NCBI GenBank assembly: GCA_001465935.1
Contig: LNKV01000040.1
Location: 434,001-498,000, forward strand
Reading direction: 5' to 3'
From: Clarireedia homoeocarpa
Taxonomy: Eukaryota > Ascomycota > Leotiomycetes > Helotiales > Rutstroemiaceae
Length of the DNA: 64,000 nt
In this document: positions 22,500-33,863 of the stretch, one piece after another
Layout of the letters: each line of letters begins with the position of its first letter
Numbering within the stretch: the first letter of the stretch is position 1
The notes under the pieces: generated by a model
The model's database searches: none
Told to the model about the DNA's origin: nothing
Seen by the model: only the letters and a program-made list of their open reading frames with translations
Translations under genes and position numbers: made by a program

Positions 22500-23752
22500 A
22501 TGACCAATTCAATGAAGTCTCCCAAACGCATCCCCATCCTCGCCTTCCTGCTTTCAACTCAATTCACAGACGCCCTGCTACACCCCACAACTCATACCAT
22601 CCAATCGTACTCTTTCCAACGCAGCAAACATAGTTCTCTTACTTGCGCGGAAGCATACGGCGATGGTTCAATAACATGTGGTGGGGGTGATAGTATGTAT
22701 TGTTATAATCCTAGTAGAGGGGAGGTATGTTTTCATCCTGTCCTGTCTTTCTCTCTCACTTCTCCGTACTTCCTGGCTGGGACCGATAAGCTGGAAAAGG
22801 CACTGGGCAAATTGAAGGGGGCTTTTGATATGCTAACAATAAGAAAGACATGCTGCCCCTCAGATAACGGATACTGCGGGATAGGAAACACGTGTGCGCC
22901 AATCGTAGGATTTTGTTGTCGAGAGGTATAAGTTTTTCTTCATCCCCATCACTCCCACTCGCGAAATCCCTTTTCCTATCTTACTCTTTCTTCTCCGTAA
23001 CCTGTCACTCACACATCGTCGTCTAGAACGAAAATCCCAAATCCTGCCTAATTCGTCTGTCCTTGACAACTTCCACATCGACTTCTTCACCGCTAGCCGA
23101 ATCGAGTTCAATCGTTAAGAGCAATGGGGATGATTATATGGGATTCAAAGCTGGCGAGGATATTTTGAGAAGACATTCTGATGGAGATGGTGACTCGAGT
23201 AGTGATGCGGAGAGTATTACGGATAGTAATGAAGATACTAATGAAGAAAATAGTGATGGTAATGGTGACGAGGATTCGGACACGGGTTCGAGGAGTCCTC
23301 CCCTTTCAATGCAAATCATGGAAGGACCCAATCCGGACGGCGACGACTCTGAAAGTTCGGACTTAGATGACGATGCCGGTGATGATAGTGGTGATTCAAA
23401 TTTCGATCGAGATTCCTCCTTATTGCAACTCGCTACAGAAGCTACTTCATCACCAGCCACATCTAGGACGTCAGTTGCGATCAAAGTGGACACGTCCGCC
23501 TCGCCTACTCCAACCATCTCCTCTATCTCTTGGATATCCACAAGCTCATTATCTTTATCTGCACCCCCGCACACTATACCCGCTGGATCTCTCTCATCGG
23601 CTTCAACGAGGGGACCTATGGTTGAGCCATCAGGTATGAGCTTAGGCAGTGCACCTGCGCTCACTGCTGGTGCGAGTGGTCCTAAGAATCCAAGTGAGAC
23701 TTGGATTGGGATCTTGGTCTTGGGTATCTGTTTTGCGGGGCTTGTCGGTTAA
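22500..23752 (+). CDS. Secreted cysteine-rich, acidic, probably GPI-anchored surface protein
   Basis: Three exons (22500-22724, 22848-22925, 23027-23752) give 342 residues. Intron 1 has GTATGT and a GCTAAC branch site; intron 2 has GTATAAG and CTAG. The N-terminus is a signal peptide (PILAFLLSTQFTDALL, about 11-27). Residues 49-101 form a small cysteine module: CAEAYGDGSITC, MYCYNP, then TCCPSDNGYCGIGNTC and GFCCRE. Exon 3 encodes an Asp/Ser/Glu-rich stalk (about 115-215), a Ser/Thr/Pro-rich region and a C-terminal hydrophobic tail (WIGILVLGICFAGLVG) that fits a GPI attachment signal. I do not recognise a named family. Architecture suggests a cell-wall or plasma-membrane glycoprotein. Intron 1 is 123 nt and stop-free, so a longer isoform is possible. 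Confidence 0.72.
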
Positions 23753-24094
23753 TGATTAGTATCTGGAAGGACCGAAACAAGAAGTCCCGAACCTAGTTGT
23801 TTTGTAATGACAAAAGCGAGTTGAAATTTCTCTGGAAAATACCGACCAAAACCCAGTAAACGTGATTCGTAACGAGAGTTACTGTTGATGCCCATGATGT
23901 AAATGACCGTCCAATCTTAGGGATATCCAAATGGCTAGTCGTGATGTAAACAACTCCAGGAATCAGGTTCTTGATGTCTGAATCCATAAGCCCCCCCCCC
24001 TTCTTCGTAGCATCTACACCATCCCAAGCAATTCTCCCATCCACAAAACCCCACCTATATTAGAAACCCAAATACACCCTCATTTCCTCCTTCT

Positions 24095-24768
24095 TCATCT
24101 CTTATGTTTGACCTTCCTTCCGTCCACAAACTCCTTCAATTCCCTCGCAGCATCTCTAACCAAATCATCCAACTCTTCACTCGCTATCAACAACGGATAG
24201 TAAGCCGCCACCCCTTGCAAAGTCTGCCACGTCCTATACTCGCAAACACCACTTCGACCCGCCACGGGAACGACTTCTTGCACTCTCTCTGAACTTAATA
24301 ACCAATCCGGATAACCGGTGGATTTTACGGCTATCTTTTTATTCTTCCGATCTAGTAGCGTGAGTATCACGGGGACCGAGCGGTCTTGATACTCTTCTAG
24401 GTGGAACTGAAGTGATATTTAGTTTGTGATTTCGGAATGGAGAAAAGGAAGGCAAAAGGGAAAAATACTTTGTAAAGTCCCTTCGATCCTACTGTGGGGT
24501 GTTTGCCGGATGAAGCTTCCCACGTATATTGGGCGAGTCGGGTGCCATAATGCTCGAATGAGGATATCACGTCAAAGACCTCGTCTGCTGATGCATTAAT
24601 TTTGATGCTTGCGAACGCGGTTACTATGGCATCTTGTCTACTGATGCTTGGGGTAGCCTTGAGACGGTTTTCATCGACCGAGTTCTGGACGAGGAGGACT
24701 ATAATGACTAGGAGACAGATGATGGGGAGAATTAGGAATGCATATATGTAATATGTTGGGTCCGCCAT
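24095..24768 (-). CDS. SRPBCC (START-like) family membrane-anchored protein
   Basis: Two exons (24768-24469, 24406-24095) give 203 residues. The intron is 62 nt with GTATTT and TTCAG, joining GLYK to FHLEEYQDRS. One N-terminal membrane segment (about residues 6-28, rich in Ile/Leu/Val) is followed by a SRPBCC/polyketide-cyclase-like fold: IKINASADEVFDVISSFEHYGTRL is the usual first strand and helix, and the C-terminal half carries AVKSTGYPDWLLSSERVQEV and a long final helix. Such proteins bind hydrophobic ligands; the ligand here is unknown. Start: ATG at 24768 directly before the membrane segment; the frame is open further upstream but only with a GTG. Confidence 0.72.
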
Positions 24769-25785
24769 TTCCGGATTATGGAGGAGAGGCACAGAGAGTA
24801 TAGGTAGAACGGACCGTCGTCTCGTGTAAGTTTGTGCGAGTTCGTTCTGCGGAATGACAACGCAATGCCAGAAGCTTTGGCCCTGGAGAAGAATTGTTCG
24901 AGAATAAGAACGGAGTAACACGATTGAGATCAGCGTTGTATTTGTCTCAACTTATTACTTCTCTCAAACAAAGCTAATCCATCCGTCCAAAGAAACAGAC
25001 CGATCAATAAGCAAGCAACACAAAAGTTTTATCTGCAAGCAGAGTTAAACGGCCCAAGCCCGCTCGTCATACGGCAGAGAAAAATCGAACCTCGAGTTTG
25101 CTCTACTCACTTCCTAGCACCCGCCAGTTCACTACTGTGCCCATTCACCGCACACACGCGCACACCCGGTTGATACTCTTGACGGCTTGACTGACACGAC
25201 TGACACGGCAAAAGGATTCTCGGACCATCCGGCCTCCATCTCCATTCCACCGCCGAAGAAAGCCAGAAGAGCGAGATGTCCATCCAATGAGAGCGCTTCT
25301 GTACTTTTGCTCTCCACCAAGCATTTCTTCCCGTTGAGCCCCGTAGTGCAACCGCATTGAGCTGAGGATAAGCTTGAGCTAATTGTACGTACTGCAACTC
25401 AACCTCATCTATGTATGTCTACGGCGAAGAGGTGAATAACGATATCTGTTTCCTTCTCTCAAGTTATATTCCTCTCCTCCAAACAATTCCACGAGCTTGA
25501 AGATATATTCTGCTATGCTAAAAGATCTGTCTCGTCTGATCCGAAGATTTCGTAAAACAATTGATTGAGTGTCGTTGATCTGACAAGCTACAAGCTCCAC
25601 CCACGAGCCACCGTCCAAGCCTCTACAACCACCCCACTGTTAGATAAGGTAGACGCTTGCATTTACTCGCACTTGCACTTCGCACAATTCCTTCTTCACT
25701 CCAATCCTCACTTCTCCGAAATATACCTCCTTCTGGCCAGATCGTGTCGATTTCTAAAGTCAAAAATCATAGTCAGCCAGTCACA

Positions 25786-26597
25786 ATGGACACTTCCAAA
25801 GTCTCCGTCTTCAAAACCTACGATAAACCCCGAGGTCAAGGCGGCGCGAGTTCTTTCGCAACTTTCATGATTATTGGTCGTAAGTACATACATACCAGCC
25901 CTACCTTACTTGTTACATTGTCTTCCCTTCTCCTATAAAGCTCTACCACAATCCAATGCCACTCAATCCAGGTTCAATTCAATCGCATACACACAACTGA
26001 CACTGACCCCTCCTCACAGCAACATGTTTCTTTCTCGGCATCCTGTTCAGCTCCTTCCCCTACGACTACCCTCTCCTCTGGACCTCAGCCATCACCCCCG
26101 ATAGCTACTACGACTTCATTGAAAACCACATAAAGTTCATGCACGCCTCTCCCCCCATCATCCCTCGTATCCTGCACATCGCTATATCCGTCGGTTTCAT
26201 TGGTCTCTTCACCAAGCTCTTCAAACCCTCCGAAGCAAATCTGCTCTTCGACGGCGCCTCGCTCGTCTTATACGTCGTCGGCGTTGTGGTGTATATCACC
26301 AATATCGTCAAGGGTATGCGCATTGTGACTTTGGGACTGTATGGAGAGGCAGGTGCGCCGGAGGGAGAGATGGGTGTCGGGCGAGAAGATTCGCTGAGGG
26401 TTTTGGCTGCTAGTAATACGATTTTGGCGTTGGTGCTGGTAGGAGTACTGGTATTGCAGGCGGGGCAATGGTATGCGGAACGCAAGGAACAGGATGAGGT
26501 AGAGAAGATTGAGAAGGAGTGGGAGGAGAAGAAGGCGGGGAGGAGTGCAAGTGGGAGTGGATATTCGACAAGGTCAGCAACGAAGAAGAAGCAGTGA
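25786..26597 (+). CDS. SHR3: ER membrane chaperone SHR3 (secretory component protein)
   Basis: Two exons (25786-25879, 26020-26597) give 223 residues; the 140-nt intron (GTAAGT...CACAG) rebuilds a proline codon. SHR3 is an integral ER protein needed for folding and COPII export of amino-acid permeases. Visible are four hydrophobic segments: FATFMIIG/TCFFLGILFSSF, the segment around RILHIAISVGFIGLFTKLF, ASLVLYVVGVVVYITNIV, and TILALVLVGVLVLQAG. FPYDYPLLWT and the PxxxxRxLHI block between the first two segments are family features, and the tail is charged and Lys-rich with a final KKKQ, consistent with ER retention. Length fits fungal SHR3 proteins. It is divergent from the SRPBCC gene, about 1 kb apart. 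Confidence 0.9.
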
Positions 26598-27418
26598 GGG
26601 CGTGGGTTAATGGAGTAGGGGTTTCAAAAAGGTATGGTTGTGTATTCAGGGCCATGTGGATGAGGAGAGAGGGGTAAGCTTGGATCTAGATGTAGTAATA
26701 TTTGTGCATGGGACGTTACATACGAAGTATTTATTCTATTTCGAAGAAGGCGATACCCTCATGTCTGTATGTTATAATACTTTGACTACAACTTCCTAAG
26801 TCTCGCTTTTGGACACCCCTTCTGCGTGCTACAATGTCATTACTGCATACTGCACAATATGCCGGAAGTATGTGCGGTGACTGTGTTCTGGAGACCTCCT
26901 AAAAGAGGCTCAGGTCCTCACCAAGCCATTCCGAAGACTGCGAGGTGCGGAAACTCAAGAGGTCATGAGACTTAATATCTTGTTCTATTTACCCTCCTAA
27001 CTCCTTAAGTTTGGAGGATTAGAAAACAGCCAGATTTACTGCCCTGCAAGACTCGAATATCAAAGACGCAAACTCCTTTGTATCTCAATCTGTCCATCCA
27101 ATACTAACCATGCGACCAGTTCAGCCGTAAAAATCTCCCTTTTTGATCCACCTACCCAACTCTCCCAAGCATGAACTCCCTACCCAGTCCATAGACGCCA
27201 AACTTCGTTTCCCACTCCTCATCAAGGCAAACCACAACTCACAGAGAAATTTAGAACTGGTTCTTGAATGCATTTCACTAGCTAGGGTAGCACTGTAAAT
27301 TCCAGGAACGTATAGCAAAAGTTACATGTAGAAACACTAGATTAATATAATATCACCAATATCATGAAATATTCAGGACTCCAAGTATCATGGCATTCTT
27401 ATTGTTATTCCAATGCAG
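26598..27418. other. Intergenic region between convergent genes
   Basis: It holds the 3' ends of SHR3 and the molybdenum cofactor sulfurase. One TACGAAGTA copy lies at 26721-26729. No gene is seen. Confidence 0.55.
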
Positions 27419-29939
27419 CTACCCAACCGACACTTTGTCTCCTACTTTGATGACTGGAAACTGATGTTCCTTGTAAGGTAATGGTGATGGTATATGAGAC
27501 ATATGTGAGCCGAAGAAAACTTTTGATTCAAACCTTCTTGTTTTTGCCAACGTAACAAAGGGTTCTTCATTTTTCTCGGCCGTGTCCTGGTCAACGCATA
27601 TCATATGACAGCGTCGACAGGATCCTAACATTTGATACGTTTCCGAGCCAATGTGCAGGCTCTCCCAATGATCTTCATCATACGGCTGTTGCCGATCTTC
27701 CGAGGTTGATGAGGCCAGGACAATATTGGCTCGGAAGACAGAGGCCGAAGCCGGTTTCCCACCAGACTTCTCAATCTCCTCATTCAGCCTGTTGATACTT
27801 GATCTGTTTATCGCGAGTATAGGACTTTCATTTGACAGAAGTATTGGCCGCTTGTGCATTTCACCATCCGAATCAGGAGGTGTTGGTAGGCCTGGAAATG
27901 AACCTGGGGCAGGTTTCTTCAATTTCGAAGCTTTCGTACGTTGATGCTGTTGCATATGAGCTTTAGCATGCCTAGAAGAGGGCCCACTTCCACCTGCAGG
28001 AAACCTAGCCAAGGAACAAGGCACATCTAGGATGTCAGAGAAGAATTTGTTGACCTCAGGACTCGAATAGGTTCGAGCTATGATAGCATCTCCGCAAACT
28101 CTCGATGCCAGTGAGTTTATGTTATTCAGAGTCTTGTAAAACAGAGGGTCTGATGACAAAGGAATGCTAATTTCTCTGACCTGACCTGAGGTAACTGGGC
28201 CTCGATATTTGATCTTGAGCAGCCCATCTTCGAGGTCAATCCTTGGCTGTATAAGAGCCATTTTTGGATATCGCTTCTGACTTAAAGCCTGCCCAGTCCC
28301 CTGATGAACAAGACACCATTCTCGGTCCCAGGCGAGCCCTTCCGGCTTTACTTCCCACGAGGTGCTCGTCGGGATATCAAAGCCACCACAACTCTTAATA
28401 GGGTAAACAGTAAGACTTTCGACATACAGGCTGTCCCAGCTTGCGGTCGCAGTCTGAGTCTCATGGCAACGGGGAGCCACTGTCTTATCCACAAAGAACT
28501 CATCCATGAAAGAAAGAAAAGCATCCACATCACCAACCGTACTCATAGCACCCAAGCTAACACGAATTGCCCCTGTTATCTTTCCAGCGTAAATGTCCGT
28601 TTCACCACCACATCTTAAGCCCGCAGAAAAGTTCCTTCTCATTTCCCATGGTTGCAGTTCCAATGCTGAAGAGATACCGCCAGGATTGCAGAGGCCACCG
28701 GTTCTGATGTGGAAGTTCCTGATTGAAGCCAATCTCTCAAACTCGATATTAGTAACCCAAGCCCCAAAGCCATTTTTAACATTGAAAGCTATTGTAGGTC
28801 CCTGCTCCTGACTGCACTTTTCCGCACCATATCCCTGTGAATACATAACACATACAGGCTCGTCATTAGCATGCTTGAGAGCTTTTAGACCCTCAAACAA
28901 CCTCCGAGCCAGGTATGCTGTATGACTGGCAATGCGGTCCATAGAACCATAGAGTGACCTATGAACATCAATGGCTGTGTCTAATGCAATGATGTTATGA
29001 AACGGTAGGGTTCCATCCTCTAACGTTTCATGCAGTGACTGTCCTTTCGGAGCATGCCATTGCTCTTTCAAGCAAACGACCACGTCCACAGTGCCTCCAC
29101 CAAAGTATTTTCGTTTTTGCAGAATAGCCCCCGCATCTTTTCGCACAATAAGGGCACCTAGATCAGGGAACCCGAAGACCTTGTAGAAACTTAGAACCGT
29201 AAAATCTGCAGCCTTGCTTGAATCGCTCAGATCGAGCTGTGAAGTGGACACGAGAGCAGAAGCATCTAGTAAGGTATAGGTGGTAGAGCTGGTTTCGTGG
29301 GCAAGTTTCCGTACCCTTTCGAGCCATGATTGTGGTAGCCTTCGGCCGTCGAGGTTCGACTGAGCAGGGAATGCAAAGAGTTTGACATCAGAACCTGGAT
29401 TATCGGTCACAAGATCCTCTGCACCTGATAACCAACGCTCCACACTCTCGCTGTCCAGGCATCTACTCGACGTAGCACTTTCCCTGACCCCAACCAGACT
29501 TGTGTGTGAATCTTGATGGTAGCCATATGCAAATCCTTTTGGCGGACCCCTGAATGCATCCATGACAAGTTTAACCCCTGCTGTAGCATTGGCAACGAAC
29601 ACCACATCGAAGTGCTCCGGATCTGCTTTGAAGAACCTCAGAACGCTGAGCCTGGTGTTCTCGACCCGTGTGGTAGACAACTGTGAGGAGGACGAGGCAG
29701 AATGCGGGTTTCCATATAAATTAGACATCATATCCGCCATATACTTCTCCATCAAGGACTTCGAATAGAGCGTGGTTCCCGCATGGTCAAGATAAACCGC
29801 ATCTAGAAATAAAGTCAGCTCCCATAAACCTGGGCTTAAACCATACCCGTATGATTATACCTTTGAGCATAGGATATTCCCTTTCCCTAAACTCCTCAAC
29901 ATTTCTATTGTATTCAAAGTTACTGTCCGAATTTGCCAT
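27419..29939 (-). CDS. hxB: Molybdenum cofactor sulfurase
   Basis: Two exons (29939-29861, 29802-27419) give 820 residues, the usual length; the 58-nt intron (GTATAA...CTAG) falls within LKDAVYLDHAGTT. The enzyme transfers sulfur from cysteine to the molybdenum cofactor of xanthine dehydrogenase and aldehyde oxidase; in Aspergillus it is HxB. The N-terminal aminotransferase class V domain shows YLDHAGTT (30-37), NLYGNPHS (55-61) and the pyridoxal-phosphate lysine in SFYKVFGFPDLGAL (Lys about 234). RTGGLCNPGG (Cys about 398) is the persulfide-carrying cysteine region. From about 490 a MOSC domain follows: VYPIKSCGGF, WDREWCLV, and near the C-terminus GSCRRCHMICVDQDTA and the closing VGDKVSVG. 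All key residues are present, so it should be active. Confidence 0.94.
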
Positions 29940-30359
29940 CGCGGGCAGGTCTTCCTTTCATTGATGAACCCTTAACTTCTCAGGTACCTAAGGTGGATGA
30001 AACAAAACCCTATGCAATGGACGACACTCTTTCCACAAAGAAATTTGGTCGTGCATACTTGACCAAGCATGAAAGTAATGTACATAGGGTAGCCAACGGG
30101 GGTATGCGATAAAGTAATCACCTAGGAAAGGCCCGCTCTTTACTTTATCCTATTGAAGGGAAGTAAGATGGTCCTAGGAAGCAGAATGCGGAGTTGGCCG
30201 AATTCCCATATCCCACCTTATATACCTCAGGCATGAATAAATTTCCAGCAGCAAAGCTTCCCAATTCGCATGGTATCAAATTTTTGGGCAACCCGCGAAT
30301 CGAGTCAAAATTGGAGCTTTTTCTCAAAATAGTTGCCCAATCCGCCCCAAAACTCCAAG
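29940..30359. promoter_or_regulatory. Shared divergent promoter: molybdenum cofactor sulfurase / mitoribosomal protein
   Basis: The two start codons point away from each other across 420 bp, so both promoters must lie here. I see no canonical TATA box placed well for either gene. Confidence 0.6.
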
Positions 30360-31418
30360 ATGTTCCGATTACGATTCCCGCGGATAACTATGCAGCGTCT
30401 TCCTGTGAGGACTGTGAGGAGGAGCTTCGTTACGGATTACGAGCCGCAGGCGCAGAAAGTCCCGCCGCTTAAGCACGATTTTCAAAATGGTGTGCCAGAT
30501 CTGTTGTCTGCTCCGGCGTTTGATATTGCGTGGACGCAGTATCAGAGTTTGATGGTTGAGAAGCTCAATCAATTATTAGCGGGTAGGTTTTCTTTATATC
30601 ATGTTTGAACTGGTAGAATGTGGACCGAGGGAGGAGGGGGAAGGAGGGGAAGCTTGTGCATTGGCAGTGTGTGCGGTTTAAGCTGCTAGTTACTTGACCT
30701 CTTATATATTGGGATGAAGATCACATTGCGGGTGGACGTTGACTGACATATCCTTACAGGCACCGAATATGCAACCAAAACAACTAAAGATATCCTCCTG
30801 AAATACGCTCGCGACCCCAACTACGCCCCCCACTTCAACCATGCCTCCATGGCACACAACAATCACTTCTTCTTCAACTGTCTCTCGCCCACGACCGTCG
30901 CCATGCCCGAGGAACTAAAAAAAGAGCTCGAACGATCCTTCTCTTCCATCGAGACCCTCCGCCAAGAGCTCGTCTATACAGCCAGCGCCATGTTCGGGCC
31001 CGGCTTCGTCTGGTTGGTCAAAGACAGAATGAATGACTATTCCATCCTCACCACATACATAGCTGGATCGCCATATCCCGGCGCACACTATCGTCGTCAA
31101 CCTGTCGATATGAATACCGAGGATGCGAGCATATCGGAACACTACAGACGAATAACGGGCGAGCCAGTGAATTCAGTAGGAGCGCATGGACCGCTGAGCG
31201 CGACGAATGAGGAGAAGAAGATGCCCCCTGGAGGAATTGCATTAGTGCCTATTTTGTGTATCAACATGTGGCAGCATGTATGGCTGCCCGATTACGGGTT
31301 CTTCCACAGAGGAAATGGAAAACAGGCGTTTGCAGAGAATTGGTGGCAGCGTATCGATTGGAATGTAGTTGCAGCGCATGCGGATATTAAACCTGGCAGA
31401 AGCAAATTCATGTCGTGA
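30360..31418 (+). CDS. Mitochondrial small-subunit ribosomal protein mS42/mS43, Fe/Mn-SOD-like
   Basis: Two exons (30360-30582, 30760-31418) give 293 residues; the 177-nt intron ends TTACAG and restores a glycine codon (LAG-TEYATKT). The N-terminus is Arg-rich without acidic residues (MFRLRFPRITMQRLPVRTVRR), a mitochondrial presequence. The body is the superoxide-dismutase fold: FNHASMAHNNHFFFNCLSP corresponds to the helical hairpin, FGPGFVWLVKD to the SOD central strand, and LVPILCINMWQHVWLPDYG to the DVWEHAYYLDY block. The metal ligands are not all conserved, as expected for the ribosomal paralogues (yeast Rsm26/Mrp1) rather than a true enzyme. I cannot decide between mS42 and mS43. It is divergent from the molybdenum cofactor sulfurase. 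Confidence 0.85.
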
Positions 31419-32498
31419 AGCGGAGAGTGGGGGAAGGAATAAGGAGGCTTTGTAGCATATTTGGGAGAAGGGACGGGATGGCTGGCGTTCTTTTTGAGGG
31501 AAACGAAAAAGAGATACATTGTATTATATGCATGATGGACTCGACATGACCTTGCATCTGGAGGGGTGGAATATACAGTGGTAGAGGAGCCAAAATACTA
31601 TGTTTATGAGGACTGTGAGGAGGGGGCATATCTTTGAACCTTGCACAATGTTGGGTTCTTTGAACGCCCGAATGAAGATAGCCAGTGTCTAGGGTACATT
31701 CAAGCTAGAAATGAGTTGGGAATGAACTCATACCTGTACTTCTTCAATCAAGCTACATGCACTGACTGCGCTGCGTTTTACGTTGGCCAAATGCTACTAT
31801 CTATTTTGCATGAGCAATAGAGCTCGATAGCAGCAGAGCTTCAAGTCCCAGTATAGAGATATAGATCAGCATATAATGACTTTTGTCCGATGTTCCACGA
31901 GGAGGGTTGGCTAGTTACCCATCTCAGGTTTTCAGCCGAATCACGGGAAAAACAACTTCACTTGTGGCATGCACTTCGTCACATCACCATCACCATCGCC
32001 ATCCTCCATTTCCTTTTCCAGCACACTGATCCGGTTTATTCATCTCAACCTCTTCACCATACATACCCTTGCACAATAATTACCAAGTCGTCACACAACC
32101 AGGAGACTACAATCCAAAACAGAACAAGTGAGCAAAGAAAGAAAGAATTAAGTATCATATATAACAGCCACTCCTTCGATAACGGGTATACCTATATGCA
32201 ACAGTGCCAGCAGCAGCAGCAAAAAACAAACGTACAGTCTATGTACAATAAAGATTATCCAAATTAGCCGCATTTCCCCATCCGACATTTTCCCAAATCC
32301 GTCCATATACAAAACGCCTCGTCCGATCCGCATTCCCATGCCTACTCTCACTTCTCCAACCTGCACACTCAATGCTACCTACCCCTCGGTACCGGCGTCG
32401 GTGTATAAGGCGCAGCAGTGCCATCGTTTCCGCGATATATATACGCTATTTCATTATCCAGGATTAGCTTCTGTGTCTTGTTCACTTTATAATAACTT
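31419..32498. other. Intergenic region between convergent genes
   Basis: This holds the presumed 3' ends of the mitoribosomal and surface-protein genes. A CATCACCATCACCATCGCCAT run (about 31980-32000) and a CAG/AGC run (about 32205-32222) are present. No gene is seen. Confidence 0.55.
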
Positions 32499-33863
32499 TC
32501 AAATGCGATCGACAAAGACGTCATCCTCCCCACGGGCACACGTACGCTGACCCTTCTTTAAACCGGCCAGACCGCCGCCATCCATCATATCCGAAAAAGT
32601 AGTCTGATGACTCGCCCTCCCCGTACTACCATTACCCCGACCCGGCACGCCCAAATGCATGTCTGCCGGTCTGGCCTGCGCTCTCAAGGCAGTTGCTGTC
32701 TCGCCACCAACGAAGATGTTTATATCTTCGTAACTGTTCTCACGCTGGAGAGGGGGCGTGACTGGGCGGTTGTCAGTGACGCTGGGGTGGCGATGGATGT
32801 ATGCCATTTCCGGTTTTTTCCTTGCGGAAGGGTTCTGATTCTCGACTATTGTTGGTTTCCGCCGAATCTGAAGCGGGACAGGTGGCACGGGGCTGTCTAG
32901 GTACGTAATACCCATGCCCACAGGCGTGGTAGTCGAGGCTGTTGATTTGCGGAACAGGGAACTGATCCCCTTTCTTGTGTTGATTCGACGGGGCGTGGTT
33001 CCGGCAAAAGTCGACGGGCTGTTAGGGATCTTGCGCAGGAAATCGGTGCGCATGTCGCTGGTGGCGACAGGGTCGGAGATGTTACCAAAGTCGGGGCTGT
33101 TTTTATTGCGGTCTTCTTTGCGGTTACGGGCTCTAATAAGACAAACGATGAGGAGAGTGGAGAGGATGCCAATGACGACGCCAGGAAAGAATCCAGCAAG
33201 GATGGCGCCGACGGGGAATTTTTCGCAGGTGCGTGATAGAGGGCTGATGATGATAGGTGTGCTGGTTGAGGATGATGCTGAAGATGTGGAGGTCGAGGAT
33301 GATGCTGAAGATGTGGAGGTCGAGGAGGGATTGGATAATATGGTTACGGATATGCCTGCAGCGGTGGATGTTCCGCTGGGTTTCGTTGAGGCAGTACTCG
33401 GAGCGGCTGAAGCCGAGCTGCTCACGGTTTTACCCGGCACGGAATCCTGCTGATCATGATTCATCACGCAATTGCCGCCTACACAGCTGTATCCAAACGG
33501 ACAACAAGCGGTCCCGCATTTCAACAAAGTCGCTGTCAACGCGGTCGTCTTGAGTGTATTGTCCGGATGTGCGGTGATGTTCTGTATCGAGATATCACAT
33601 GGAATCGGTTGGACGGTAGTGCAATCACTTCCACTTGGACAGCAGAGTAACGTCGTGTTCTGTGCTAATGGTATGCAAGTTGAAGTGGAGGGGCAGCAGA
33701 AATCTGAAGGTAATCCGGCATTGTTACATTGCGTATAGCTTGGATCAGGACATGTTGCTCGTTCGAAAATACTGTTTGCACTCGCACAAGCCGCGGTCGC
33801 AAGACAAACGGCTGCCAAGAGCAGCCGCCTGCTGAGTTGAGTTTGCCTCATTGATGTAACCAT
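32499..33863 (-). CDS. Single-pass cysteine-rich surface protein with mucin-like stalk
   Basis: One exon, 454 residues. A signal peptide (about 1-30, LLLAAVCLATAACASA) leads to a cysteine-rich ectodomain (38-133) with the spacing C-x(7)-C-x(9)-CC-x(5)-C, then LLCCPSGSDC and KCGTACCPFGYSCVGGNC. A Ser/Thr-rich stalk (145-205) includes an exact internal duplication of SSASSSTSTS coded by a 27-bp repeat (about 33275-33330). One membrane segment (about 217-243) is followed by a basic RARNRK stop-transfer and a 210-residue disordered cytosolic tail with SPVPPVPLQIRRKP. The plan recalls fungal cell-wall stress sensors but there is no WSC domain; function unknown. A second ATG (MRQTQLSRR, residue 5) is an equally good start. 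Confidence 0.82.
   Translation of the reverse strand: MVTSMRQTQLSRRLLLAAVCLATAACASANSIFERATCPDPSYTQCNNAGLPSDFCCPSTSTCIPLAQNTTLLCCPSGSDCTTVQPIPCDISIQNITAHPDNTLKTTALTATLLKCGTACCPFGYSCVGGNCVMNHDQQDSVPGKTVSSSASAAPSTASTKPSGTSTAAGISVTILSNPSSTSTSSASSSTSTSSASSSTSTPIIISPLSRTCEKFPVGAILAGFFPGVVIGILSTLLIVCLIRARNRKEDRNKNSPDFGNISDPVATSDMRTDFLRKIPNSPSTFAGTTPRRINTRKGISSLFRKSTASTTTPVGMGITYLDSPVPPVPLQIRRKPTIVENQNPSARKKPEMAYIHRHPSVTDNRPVTPPLQRENSYEDINIFVGGETATALRAQARPADMHLGVPGRGNGSTGRASHQTTFSDMMDGGGLAGLKKGQRTCARGEDDVFVDRI

Noticed and set aside
23134..23664. 176-codon minus-strand frame
   Set aside because: Antisense shadow of exon 3 of the acidic surface protein.
32914..33453. 179-codon plus-strand frame
   Set aside because: Antisense shadow of the Ser/Thr-rich stalk of the surface-protein gene; its repeats mirror that gene's coding repeat.
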